A stretch of 64,000 nt of DNA from Paraspadella gotoi (taxonomy: Eukaryota; Chaetognatha): NCBI GenBank assembly GCA_051294375.1, contig CM119264.1:27984981-28048980 (forward strand). Direction: 5' to 3'. The notes beneath the pieces were generated by a model. The model was not told the origin of the DNA, ran no database searches, and saw only the letters and a list, made by a program, of their open reading frames with translations. Position numbers and translations under genes: made by a program. Below, piece after piece: positions 34,160-44,889 of this stretch (positions are counted from its first letter, which is position 1; each line of letters starts with the position of its first letter).

Positions 34160-34514
34160 GAGCCGACGTGGGGGCTAGGTGTATAATTTGGTCGACGCAT
34201 TGCGCGGCGGAAAATTATCATCGGAGGTTACCGCAGGAGAGGGTCAAAGCATGCCTAAAGCAAAACCTCGGTGCCCGATCGAAAGTCGACGTCGCTTGGA
34301 AGGAACTGTAAATTCGCTACTCGACCGAGGGCGACCATACGGACAAAGTCGCGCCCTTACCGGGTTTCTTAGTTTTCGACATCGAGTGGCCGGGCGAAAA
34401 GGTGCGTTTCATTCCAGAGCCGGACAAAGATCCCGTATTCAAATCGGCACGTTGTACACGAAACGGCGCACAGCCGCCATGGTATGGACGTGTGATGTGT
34501 ATGATGTTGCGTGA
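34160..34514 (+). CDS. Coding-like end of the plus-strand cluster
   Basis: Two plus frames are open. One is 111 codons (34179-34514). The other, from about 34305, reads APLPGFLVFDIEWPGEKVRF followed by IPEPDKDPVFKSAR, which is strikingly protein-like. After 34500 the sequence becomes ATGATG/GATG-rich and then GA-rich, so the island ends here. Family unknown. Confidence 0.28.
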
Positions 34515-34729
34515 CGATGCACGTGTCTGATCGATGATGTAGTATGACGATGTGCATGACCGATGATGCTAGATACGTCCATGTTGATTGAAGATGATGA
34601 GAGATAGAGAAACGTGAGGAGATGACGGATCGAAACTCTGGACCTACGGCGAATTGTTGAGATTAAGACTCTATGATACAAAGGGATGAGAAGAAGTGGG
34701 GTGACAACTGGTGGTTGAGATGGAGAGGG

Positions 34730-36030
34730 AAGTGGGAGAGAGGGGGAGGCGGAGAAGAGAGAATAGGGAAGGAAGGGAGATGAGAACGGTGAGAGAGAGA
34801 GAGAGTAGAGAGAGAGGGAGAGACAGAGGAGAAGAGGTAGTATTGTTCGCTCGGTTTGGAAAAATGGTATGATTAAGAACTTTGAAAGAGAAGAGGAAAG
34901 AACAAAATATGAGGAAGACACATCTTTTCCTCGGTCTCTCCTTCTCTCTGCTCTCATCTCTCGTCGTTCTAGGTCTCTCTTCTCATGTGTACGTGCCCGT
35001 CCTCACCCCGCCCATTCGCACGGTTTTCCGTCAGCTGAGCCTTCCTAGCTGGTTGCTACTTCATTTGGCGAACCTGCAGTCTTCTCGTTCCTCTCGGGAC
35101 CTCAACCAAACCATCTACACTTCTCTCTCTCTTTTTCTCATCTTTATTATGATCCGTCATAAATGCCGATTTACGGGCTGAAAACATCGAAAGGATTGAC
35201 ACTCTGCTTCTCATTTAAAAAACCGGAAGGCAATAATTTCTATTCTTAATTGTTTTTATTTTAATCTAAATTTTGATTGGTGATTTTTGTTTCCGAAGTT
35301 CAAATGTCGAAATGTTTTTTTAAGACTTTTTTCAATTTGTCAATTTTTTGTGTTCTTTCAAATATGATAACCTTTGTTTTTTCTTTATTAATGATTTTCT
35401 ATGACAACATTTGAGAATTTCAGGATATTTTCGACTATCACAGACAATTATTGAACACCAAGATTTTGCAACTTATTATTAATTTTTGTTGTTTAATTTG
35501 GTCTTTCAAGAAGAATATACTGAGAGAGAGGAACGGAGTGTGTGATTGACGAGAGCAGAGGTAGAGATGGGAGAGAGAGACAAGAATATTAATTTACATA
35601 GTGCGGGGATTTTAGGCACCTTGATGGGAGAGAGAAGAGAGCGAGAGAGAGAGAGAGAGAGAAGAGTAAGGTAGAAGAAGAGAGTGAGAGCAAAAGCAAA
35701 GACTGAAGGGGTTGAAAAGAAATCTCAAATTTTGCTCTATTTTTAGACTATCTTACTTTTTTTCCGTCCCACCCGTCTAGTGATGGCGCGCAAGAAGCAA
35801 TTCTTGTTTTCACCCTTCAAATAATCGTTAGTTTTTTTTAAAAAAGAACATTTAAACATTTAGTTATTTCTTTTTCCTTTTTTTTATTTACTCATTCGTA
35901 GAACACATAATTCCAGGGATGAGCGGGAAAAGGCACTTTTGGAAGAGAGAGAGAGAGAGAAGAGACAGAGAGAGAGAGAGAGGAGAGAGGAGAGAGAGAA
36001 GAGAGGAGGGAGAGAGAGAGAGACTTAATT
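34730..36030 (+). repeat. Series of short (GA)n arrays with AT-rich spacers
   Basis: GA patches at 34725-34830, 35523-35690 and 35943-36023. The stretch 35180-35520 is AT-rich unique sequence. An ORF at 34882-35181 is partly TC-encoded, Ser/Leu-rich and not called. Confidence 0.75.
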
Positions 36031-36299
36031 TTTGTTACACGCTAGGGATTTTTCTTATCAATTCAGTTTCTTAAATTTGAATATACTATTTTAAGGTTTT
36101 TGTTATTTAAGTCCAGGACAATATACATTCAATAACATCTATTATTAATAACTGATTTTAAAAGGGTTGTAACACTCTAAAAAATATTTGTTCTTTTTTC
36201 CCTCCTTACCGGAGAATTCTTTGAAACCAACTTATTGAACCACACTCACAATCGAGGGCAAAACAAGTAAAATTGGAGAAATATAATAGCAAATATGAC

Positions 36300-36546
36300 G
36301 GCAGAGAGGAGAGAAAGGAGAGAGAGAGAGAAAACAGAGAGAGAGAGAATTTTGACGATGTAAGTCATCTGACAGACAATCATTGGATTGAATTATATTT
36401 AGAAGTAAAAAAAATAAAATGAAAACAATTTAGTAGAAAAACGGAAAACAGTTTTATAGAAAGATCGGAAAATTGGGATGGGACAAACAAGGATAGACAT
36501 TGAATATCCAAGTTTAAATACCAATATGCAAAGAAGGGCGATCGTG

Positions 36547-36605
<59 letters not shown>

Positions 36606-36628
36606 AGAGAGAGAAAGAGAGAGACCCC
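36300..36628 (+). repeat. (GA)n arrays
   Basis: GA at 36300-36348 and a purer run at 36548-36628, followed at 36735-36890 by imperfect GAGATGGGATTAGA-like units of about 25-30 bp. Confidence 0.85.
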
Positions 36629-36899
36629 AAGGGGCTGTTTTTTAACCGATTGAGTAAGAAGACGAGATGAAGAAATCAACAACACATTTGGAAAATTTTA
36701 CTTTTTGAAAATCTTAATTTTTTTTCAGATTATAGCAGAAGAGATGGGATTGAAATTAGATTAGAATGGATAAGATAGAAGAGATGGGATTAAGAGATAG
36801 ATTAGAGATGGGATAGAGGAGAATAGATGGTATTAGAGTTTGAGATTAGAGATTGGGTACGAGTTAAAGATATAGAAATAGAGATTGGATAGGCGTTTA

Positions 36900-37600
36900 T
36901 ATACTTAGGGCATCTATCAATGGGGTGAGTCAGAAATTCGATTTGGGACTGAGAAAACCTTCAATGGACCTAAAAAACTTTTTTTAGAATGGCTAGAAGC
37001 ACTAGTAATTAATTGTTTAATATTTATTTTATCAGAAGGATTTTTTTTTTTAAATTTTTGAAAAATTTTGAAAGAAGAATTGGTTAGCTTATACAAGTTG
37101 TCTATACAAGTATACTTTTTTTTCAATATTTCTTAAATGATAATAATGATAAATGGGTGAAAATTAAAATCAACCTTAAAAAAATCGTGATATATCATCA
37201 TCCGAAACTTATTTTAAATAGTTTTTTGTTAATTTTCGGAAAATGCAAAACGTCAAAATTTTTAAAAAAGTTGTAATTATCCTTTTTGGTTTTAACTTTT
37301 TGACAGACATCAGAATCATTTTAAAAAACCTTAAAAATATATTTAGGTAGGGAGAAGTTGATAGGAGACGATGTCATATGAATCAAATGTGAATAATTTA
37401 ATTAGTTTATTTAATTAATTAATATATTTTTTGAAATGTTTTCAACAAATATCTTTAAAGTCGTCGCAGCAATGAAAAAAATATTTATTCTCTATCTCAA
37501 GATTATGCGGTGAAATAAGCGGGGTTTTGATAACTAGATCTTGCAATTACTTATCTTCAATCTTCTTTTCCTTTTTAAAATATCTCTTTTAAAAGCTCAA
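36900..37600. other. AT-rich stretch, no gene seen
   Basis: Unique AT-rich sequence with A and T runs. No frame, splice pair or motif worth reporting. Confidence 0.5.
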
Positions 37601-37819
37601 GCAATTTGAGCAGAAGCGGCTTATTCAAAGTGAATCTTCTCTCTCTCTCCTCTCTCTCTCCCTTCTCTCTCTTCTCTCCTCTCTCAATTGATGTTTTTGA
37701 AACCAAAAGGTGGTTTGTTAAACATTCAGGTCTTTTTTCTCTCCCAGGCTGTTTTATTTTTTTAATCTCTCCTCTTCTCCTCTCCGAGTCCCACTATTCT
37801 CGGGATATTAAATTCTTTA

Positions 37820-37905
37820 AAAGGACGGACGGACGAGCGGGACGGACGACGGACGGAGGCGAGGGACGGACGGAGGTACGGACGGAAGGAGGTACGTACG
37901 GATGG
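37820..37905 (+). repeat. GGAC/GGACGGA tetranucleotide-like repeat
   Basis: Imperfect GGAC and GGTAC units (GACGGACGGACGAGCGGGAC and variants) for about 85 bp. Confidence 0.75.
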
Positions 37906-38032
37906 AATTACGTTTTTTAAACGTAAAGGATTTTTAAACAAAAAGTTGGGTGGACTTACTAATTTTTTTTTTTTTTTTTTTGAATCTTCTGACCATTGAT
38001 TCCCTAAAACACTCTTTCAGGCTAAGTGCGGG

Positions 38033-38437
38033 CCGAGAGAGAGAGAGAGTAAGAGAGAGAAAAGAGAGAGCGAGAGAGAGGAGAGGAGAGAGAAGAGATA
38101 GAGAGAGAGGAGACAGGCTCACTTTAAATCAAAGCCCTGATGGAAGCGAAATAAAAAAAGAGGAAAAGAAGAAAGAAAGAAAGAAAGAAAGATAAAAGAA
38201 AGAGGAAAAAGGAATAAAAAAGAAAGAAAGAAAGAAATAGCAAGAAAGAAAAGAAAGAAAGAAAGAAAAGAAATGAAGAAATAAGAAGAAACAGAGAGAC
38301 AAAGAAAAGCTGAAAAAGAAATAGAAGAAAGACACGAAAGATAAGAAGAAGAAAAGAAAAGAACTAGAAAGAAAAAGAAAACGAAAGAAAGAAAGAAAAA
38401 GAAACGAAAAGAAAGAAATAAACAGAAAAGAAAGAAT
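38033..38437 (+). repeat. (GA)n then imperfect (AAAG)n array
   Basis: GA to about 38115, unique 45 bp, then about 280 bp of AAAG with many single-base irregularities, far noisier than the AAAG arrays at 13690, 19538 and 49296. Confidence 0.85.
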
Positions 38438-38922
38438 GTGGGTAAGCTTATGAGATGGATGGCTTGTTAGGGAAGGGATGTCCTCTTAACGGTCGGTTGA
38501 CGTCCCGCGACCGAAGGGTTATCTGATTCCAAAGTTGATGGACATTTTCCTTTTGGAGACTTAGGAACTCGTCGCGTGCCAGTCAAGCTGGGGCGCTAGG
38601 GGATTTCCGGGTGCCAGTGGAGGCGCGTGCCAGGTAGAAGCCAGTGCCAGAGCGGTGCACAGATGAGGGGGCGCTCAGTAGAGGCGGTGCCACGTTCAGC
38701 GGGGCGTAGGGGAGTTGTGCGCCCAGTCGAGTTCGCGTGGCAGAGAAGCAGGGGGCGGCCAGATGAGGCGGCGCTAAGATTCTGAGGGAAAGCGGGTCAG
38801 TCGCAGCGAGGCGCCACTGGGTACCGAAGGGCAGTGCCCATAAAAAGGGGCGCGCCATTAGCTAGAGCGGCCGACAGTGAAGGCGCGATTCCAGATAGTG
38901 ATGTCGCGCCAGCTTAATAAAC
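38438..38922 (+). repeat. Indel-rich second copy of the 22.9-kb minisatellite
   Basis: Collinear from head to tail with 22926-23345: the same GGATGGCTTGTTAGGGAAGG head, CTTAACGGTCGGTTG, TCCTTTTGGAGA-TTAGGAACTCGTCG and GCCCATAAAA-GGGGCGC blocks. It is about 65 bp longer over about 420 bp, mostly through scattered one- and two-base insertions, which destroys every long frame. Confidence 0.85.
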
Positions 38923-39281
38923 TCCGAGTGATCCAAAGATGCTGCAATGAACTGAAACCGAAGGGATTTCTCCATATACGCATGCCTGGTTATTGATGAT
39001 GAAAGGTAGTCTAAGCAGTGGAGGTTAAAATTCAGTCTAGGAATGTTATCCAAAGAAGAAGTGCACTGATGTTCATTAACTTTCTCGTTTTAACCTAAAA
39101 CTTTAGAAAATATTAACCGCAGACAAACGAACCAGGAAAATAATTCAAAATGGGCCGAAGCGAGGGGAATCACCTCTGTANNNNNNNNNNNNNNNNNNNN
39201 NNNNNGCATCTAATCATACAGGGAGTTTCAACCGGAAAGAAAATTCGAAAAGCCACACTGGAAAAGGAAGGCGGCGCCTTC

Positions 39282-39290
39282 TCGACGACA

Positions 39291-39322
<32 letters not shown>
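39282..39322 (+). repeat. (GAC)n microsatellite
   Basis: About 12 GAC units, giving an Asp run in the plus frame; followed by a (GA)n array at 39411-39480. The intervening frame (39150-39521) is open but low complexity. Confidence 0.92.
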
Positions 39323-39324
<2 letters not shown>

Positions 39325-39410
39325 GAAACATTCGTGGTACAATTCATCAAGACGATGTTTGGGCGGATGACTTTGCCGCGAAGGAGAGAAAGAGAGGAGA
39401 CGAAGAAATT

Positions 39411-39413
39411 GGG

Positions 39414-39471
<58 letters not shown>

Positions 39472-39480
39472 GAGAGACAG
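39411..39480 (+). repeat. (GA)n microsatellite
   Basis: GA run with GAAA and GATA interruptions. Confidence 0.92.
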
Positions 39481-39753
39481 AAAGACACACACATAGGGAA
39501 GAAGAAAGTACAGATAGGTAGGCTTTACCTAGACTCTACAGGATTGAGCCGAGTCAAAAGAAAGGCGCCCTTTGACTTTACTAACGGGTTTCATTATAGA
39601 TAGCTGTATTACAGATGGGTCTCATTAAAGATTGGTGCTATCTATAGCATTAGTGCCTTTGATGAGGAACCGATACACGCTCTTTACAGTCAAAGTGCTT
39701 TCTTATGATCCAATAGGGTAGCTTGCACAATGCACAGCTAAACAGTGTTGGGT

Positions 39754-39974
39754 ATTACAGCTGAGTCCCATCTGCGAACGTACTGCTTTTTGACATAACA
39801 GATAGGCGAATGCTAGAGCTGAAGTGCATTCATTCATTACCGATGAGCCCCATCTGCGAACTGGTTTTTGGCATAATAGATGGGCGATTGCTACAGCTGA
39901 AGCGCATTCATTCATTACAGATGAGCGCCATCTGCGAACGAACTGGTTTTTGGCATAACAGATGGGGCGATGGG
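39754..39974 (+). repeat. Tandem repeat, ~78-82-bp unit, about 3 copies
   Basis: Copies begin at ATTAC near 39754, 39836 and 39914, each containing CCCATCTGCGAAC or GCCATCTGCGAAC, CTGGTTTTTGGCATAA and GATGGGCGA-like words and ending in GCATTCATTC. A further degenerate copy may lie near 39608. The frames across it (39703-39915 minus, 39810-40238 plus) reflect the repeat. Confidence 0.85.
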
Positions 39975-40098
39975 CGCCTTCTGCGGTTTTCTACATCAGG
40001 AGATAGAGGACGATGTCGCTTTAAACGTCGCCCTCGGCCAAAGGCGCCGGCGAAAGCGATAAACCTCGCGGCGCCATTAACAACGCCGCGCCTCAATT

Positions 40099-40172
40099 GC
40101 GCACCGTTTTGCGCAGTTTCGCACATTTCGCTCCATTTTGCGCCATTTCGCGCCATTTTTGCGCCATTTTCA
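40099..40172 (+). repeat. GCGCCATTT minisatellite, E2F-like words
   Basis: Six to seven units of 9-13 bp of the form TTTCGCGCCAT / TTTTGCGCCAT. Each contains or nearly contains the TTTSGCGC core bound by E2F/DP transcription factors. With no visible gene, a regulatory role is only a possibility. Confidence 0.6.
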
Positions 40173-40317
40173 ACCGCGATTTGGAAGCTGCCGTCGAGAA
40201 AGAAAAGCCGATTTAGGCGACGAGGTTTTGTTGAGTAGATTTTTCCTGGACGAAATAAACTTCGAAGTTGAAAATAAAGTTTTTATTTTTTTTAGGTGGG
40301 GGGGGGAGGGGGAGTTG

Positions 40318-40405
40318 ATTCGAGGCGGAAGTTTTAATTCAGTAGGAATAAGTTGATTCAGAACGGATGTCGATTCAGAACGGAAGTCGATTCAGCGGAA
40401 AAGCG
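40318..40405 (+). repeat. Short tandem repeat GTCGATTCAGAACGGAA
   Basis: Four imperfect 17-19-bp units; a second family of TACATACGGAAGCGGAAGT-like units follows at 40470-40550. Confidence 0.65.
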
Positions 40406-41059
40406 AAATTTTATTCAAGACGCAATTAATCGTTGAATCCCAAATTGATTTAGGATGTTTGTGGCTTTCGATTACATACGGCACCAGAAGTTGTGAGTGA
40501 TTACATACGGAAGCGGAAGTGGCTGTTAATTTCATACGGAAGCGCAAGTCGATGTTGAATGGTGAGCGAAATGGAAATATAAATTTCATTGAAAAAAATA
40601 AATTTAAATTGTGGAGAATTGTTAAGAGTTAAAAATTAAACCAATAAAAGAATATTGATGAATGCTATATAATTCTAACCAACATGAAGTTACACTTTGT
40701 TGAGACTTTAAGGTATACGAGGTGTCTTGACGTGAGTCTATAAGGCGGCCGTGATCCTTACTACGAAAAAAAAATAATGTTCACGTGAGACCAAAAAAAA
40801 AGTGGGTGTGGCTGCGAAGTTGGATCCGACAAAAGGCGAAGATGTAAGTCGAGAGATGAGGATCGTCGTCGTCGTCGTCTTTGTTGTCATCATCGCCTAT
40901 ATCATCGTCATCTTCTTCATTTCATCTTCTAAGTTCATTCTACTTTGTCTCATTTTTTAAAAATATTTTAATTTATTTTTGTTAATTTTTTTTATGTTCA
41001 GTTTTTATCTAAAGCATCAAGAAAAAAGTTTTCACCAGACAACGTGCTTGTTGTTATAA

Positions 41060-41147
41060 TCGTCGTCATCGTCGTCGACTTTGTCATCGTCGTCGTCATG
41101 GTCGTCTTTGTCATGGTCATCGTTATCGTCGTCTTTGTCATCGTCGT
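41060..41147 (+). repeat. (CGT)n / GTCATC repeat running into a gap
   Basis: Imperfect TCGTCG and GTCATCGTC units that break off at the gap beginning 41148. Confidence 0.88.
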
Positions 41148-41380
41148 NNNNNNNNNNNNNNNNNNNNNNNNNNNNNNNNNNNNNNNNNNNNNNNNNNNNN
41201 NNNNNNNNNNNNNNNNNNNNNNNNNNNNNNNNNNNNNNNNNNNNNNNNNNNNNNNNNNNNNNNNNNNNNNNNNNNNNNNNNNNNNNNNNNNNNNNNNNNN
41301 NNNNNNNNNNNNNNNNNNNNNNNNNNNNNNNNNNNNNNNNNNNNNNNNNNNNNNNNNNNNNNNNNNNNNNNNNNNNNNNN
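41148..41380. other. Assembly gap (233 N)
   Basis: Left edge is CGT repeat. Confidence 0.99.
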
Positions 41381-41465
41381 GGGTGGAAAGGTGGTGGTAG
41401 GTGGTTGGAAGATTAAGAGATTATGAAGAAAATCCGCCTTTGATCAAAATGTAGAGGATTTTAGT

Positions 41466-41722
41466 NNNNNNNNNNNNNNNNNNNNNNNNNNNNNNNNNNN
41501 NNNNNNNNNNNNNNNNNNNNNNNNNNNNNNNNNNNNNNNNNNNNNNNNNNNNNNNNNNNNNNNNNNNNNNNNNNNNNNNNNNNNNNNNNNNNNNNNNNNN
41601 NNNNNNNNNNNNNNNNNNNNNNNNNNNNNNNNNNNNNNNNNNNNNNNNNNNNNNNNNNNNNNNNNNNNNNNNNNNNNNNNNNNNNNNNNNNNNNNNNNNN
41701 NNNNNNNNNNNNNNNNNNNNNN
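41466..41722. other. Assembly gap (257 N)
   Basis: Right edge resumes in pure GA (41723-41756), so it probably hides a GA array. Confidence 0.99.
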
Positions 41723-41758
<36 letters not shown>

Positions 41759-41759
41759 A

Positions 41760-42465
41760 AGATATACCTTGAATGAAAATATAATAAATTAACAATAAAT
41801 TAAATAGAAGAACAGAGAAGATTATTAAGTGACCGTTGACTTATCATTCCGTCCGGATTTATTTGACCTTGGACCATTTGTGTTTGTGAAATGTCAAGAA
41901 AAGTTAAAAATCAAGAAGATTAATTTTTTCCCGGAATAAAAAATGAAGATAAAAAAATTTAATCAATTTATATAAAATCAGCGAAAGTATCTTAAGTAAT
42001 CAACTCCCTTTACTTATAATTAATGCGTGCTGGATAATTAATTCAATTTAATTCAATTTGATTTAATTAATAGAACTTCTATTAGAAGATGAATTAATTA
42101 AATGAAGACGTGGCTTTCATGTAAAGTATCAGAAAAGGAGAGGATGAGAAAAAAATGGGCACTTTTTTCCATCGATGCCCCCCTTGCTTCGGCTCCTGAA
42201 GCAGCGAACTAAAACACACGCACAAAACTCTTATCTTTTGCTACTTCCTTTTGCCATCTTGAATTAAGTTTTGTAAATATTTTGTAAGAAACAAAAGTCA
42301 CATAATTATGAACTTATGTAATAAAACAAATTAAACTTTAAAATGGGAGTTAACTAAATTCCTTGAAATGACAATTAAACAAAGTCGAATTATACAACCT
42401 CAGTTAAAGAGTAATAGCGTTGAACATCTTGTTACTTCACCCTCGATACCTCCGTCACTCGATCA
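41760..42465. other. AT-rich stretch, no gene seen
   Basis: Unique AT-rich sequence, with AATTCAATTTAATTCAATTT-like words near 42040. No frame or motif of note. Confidence 0.5.
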
Positions 42466-42467
42466 GT

Positions 42468-42653
42468 GATCGATATGGTGAGTAGGACGGTGATTAAAGT
42501 AAACTAATGTTTTAATGAATGGTGATGGGTGATTTGTGATTGGTGATCGATATGGTGAGTAGGACGGTGATTAACGTAAACTAATGTTTTAATGAATGGT
42601 GATGGGTGATTTGTGATTGGTGATCGATATGGTGAGTATGACGGTGATTAAAG
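42468..42653 (+). repeat. 77-bp tandem repeat, ~2.4 copies
   Basis: Copies start at GATCGATATGGTGAGTA at 42468, 42545 and 42622 and differ at only one or two positions. Confidence 0.95.
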
Positions 42654-42696
42654 AGATTACGACCCCAACGAAACCGACGTGGCGTCGCCTAACCTC

Positions 42697-42918
42697 ACCA
42701 TAGACACGATTCTTCTTAAGTGCCATCTCAGCATTAACACGGCCCCGCAAAAGTACCCTCTAACCATCAACGCAGCGCCGACAAAGTGCCAACTCACCAT
42801 AGACACGGCGCCGCTCAATTGCCATCTCACCATAGACAGGGCGTCGCCATAGCGCCATCTTTCTATCAACCCGGCGCCGCCAAAGGGCCATCTCTTCGTG
42901 TCTTCGGCGCCCGACGAC
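42697..42918 (-). repeat. 33-bp minisatellite encoding 11-residue units on the minus strand
   Basis: Six to seven units of the form ACCATAGACACGGCGCCGCT plus 13 bp. Because 33 is a multiple of three, the minus-strand frame (42657-42920) stays open and encodes an 11-residue repeat: GAVSMVSWHFV, GAALMVRGYFC, GAVLMLRWHLR and variants. Unit divergence keeps the frame and hydrophobic positions. This is either a real repetitive coding exon or chance for a 3n repeat; there is no flanking gene model. Confidence 0.7.
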
Positions 42919-42969
42919 ATTAAAGGCGAAACTCGATCTTTTCATCGCTCGTAAATTTTTGGGCCAAAA

Positions 42970-43019
42970 ATGACGACGACGACGACGACGACGACGAAGA
43001 CGACGACGACGACGACGAC

Positions 43020-43069
<50 letters not shown>
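42970..43069 (+). repeat. (GAC)n then (GAT)n compound microsatellite
   Basis: Compound trinucleotide array. An ATG frame (42970-43209) runs through it into a Gln-rich tail (GKQRQQQKQRKVQQTQRGQQ); I regard it as a repeat artefact, although poly-Gln tails do occur in real proteins. Confidence 0.93.
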
Positions 43070-43070
<1 letters not shown>

Positions 43071-43257
43071 GCAGAAGGAAGGCAAAAAGTTTTACAATTT
43101 CGATTACAATGAGGACGCAGAGGGAAAGCAGCGGCAGCAGCAGAAGCAGCGGAAGGTGCAGCAGACGCAGCGGGGGCAGCAGCGTGAGCAGCAGCCGTTA
43201 AGAAAATAGAGTAACACTAAACAATCCCTGCTCACGGTTTTCCCGTTAATTCAAGTC

Positions 43258-43529
<272 letters not shown>

Positions 43530-43939
43530 CCTCTCGCCCTAATGATCGGACATTTTCCAGGGGCGAAGGAGAGAGTCGCGTCTGCGACGAGGAGGTGCAA
43601 GCGAGGAGGTGCATTGACAGTAACTGGTAGGTGCAAGAGGAATCAGGAGGAAGTTTCGGGGTTGCAGTGGTGACGGGGAGGTGTAAGAAGAATCGGGTGC
43701 TAAGAAAGGAACAAACTTTTAAAGAATTTAAAAACAAAACGAAACAAACAAAAATAAAAGGATGAATGAAATTTAAAAAAAAAGAAATGAACATCGATGA
43801 TGAAGAGAAAGAAAACAACAAAGTAAGACAACAACAACAACAACGATAACAATAAAGTGCATCTCGATTCCAAGAGTAAACAGTTGAAAGCACAAAATGA
43901 AACCAAGACTAAAAATGAAAACAATCTCTCGACGGGAAG

Positions 43940-44270
43940 TGGCGGCGCGCGCGCGGTGTTTTGGCCGTAACGGTGTGAGTGTTATTCATGTTGGCGGCGC
44001 CCCGGGTTTTGCGTGTCCGTTTGGCAGGGTTTCTAATGCTGGCCGGCTCTCGGGTGCCTTGCAGGATTTTTTTTGTCGAGGCTTTGTCCCCTGGTGGTGT
44101 GGCGTGTGGTGTTCGGCCGCTTCAGACCGACGTCGGACATGGTTCTACGCATGACGTGGAAAATGTAAAAGAGAAGGCCGGCCGTCCCCAAACCAGGTGC
44201 GTCGGAGGCGGTGGGAGAGCGAAAGAAATGCGGCACGCCAATCGAAAACAATAAGATAGCAATTCTTCAC
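43940..44270 (+). other. GC-rich patch with overlapping open frames
   Basis: CpG-rich sequence (GGCGGCGCGCGCGCGG near 43941) with two overlapping plus frames: 43897-44154 (ATG start, 85 codons) and 43979-44254 (91 codons). The latter is hydrophobic at its start (FMLAAPRVLRVRLAGFLMLA) and polar later. No acceptor/donor pair or domain supports either. Confidence 0.2.
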
Positions 44271-44754
44271 CTGCGTGTGCGACTTCCCGGAAAGATGAGA
44301 GGAGAGATGAGAGAAGATCATTGATCGATAGTATGAGGAGGATGAGAGAGAAGGAGACCACGGAGAGATTAGGAGGAGAGAGATTGAGAGGATTGATGAA
44401 AGTGACGCCTGAGCAAGGGCAGCGAAGGAGGACAATACGATGTTGAATTTTAGGATAAGGAGCATAGAGCGCAGACCCCAAGAAGAAGACAGGGAGAGAT
44501 AAAAACGATGATGAGGCGCGGACGTGAACTGTAGAGATGTGGATAAGTTTTGTACGCAATGTCTTTCCAAAATTGACGCTGAGGGAGGTAGTACAAGTGT
44601 CAGTAGCGGCTGCTGGGTTTCCCTCCTGATCATTCTTCTCAGACGTATTTTTAAAAATATCTTTCGACGAAAGATGAACCTGAGAATGTATAAGACAGAA
44701 ATTAAATCGCGTACGGATAAGTGGTATAATAGCGACGCGCTCGCGCGCTCTCAT
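44122..44754 (-). CDS. 210-codon minus-strand ATG ORF, doubtful
   Basis: The longest non-repeat, N-free ATG frame in the window starts MRARERVAIIPLIRTRFNFC. The plus strand is purine-rich here, which removes stop codons from the minus strand, so length alone is weak evidence. Composition is Ser/Leu/Pro-rich with no motif. A shadow frame of 162 codons is open in the same stretch. Confidence 0.15.
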   Translation of the reverse strand: MRARERVAIIPLIRTRFNFCLIHSQVHLSSKDIFKNTSEKNDQEGNPAAATDTCTTSLSVNFGKTLRTKLIHISTVHVRASSSFLSLPVFFLGSALYAPYPKIQHRIVLLRCPCSGVTFINPLNLSPPNLSVVSFSLILLILSINDLLSSLLSSFREVAHAGEELLSYCFRLACRISFALPPPPTHLVWGRPAFSFTFSTSCVEPCPTSV

Positions 44755-44889
44755 TTATCCCCCAAAACATTAACTAGTCGCTGTGACCATTTACTTTGTT
44801 TTCTCAGCAACATTATAATTCTGCTTGCTCGGTCTGCCTCATACAACAAATACTTCACAAAGCTCTCGCCGAGATATAAGGAGTAAACA

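Noticed and set aside
42970-43209. Poly-Thr/Met/Gln protein from ATG
   Set aside because: It is a direct translation of a (GAC)n(GAT)n array; only the Gln-rich tail is not simple repeat.
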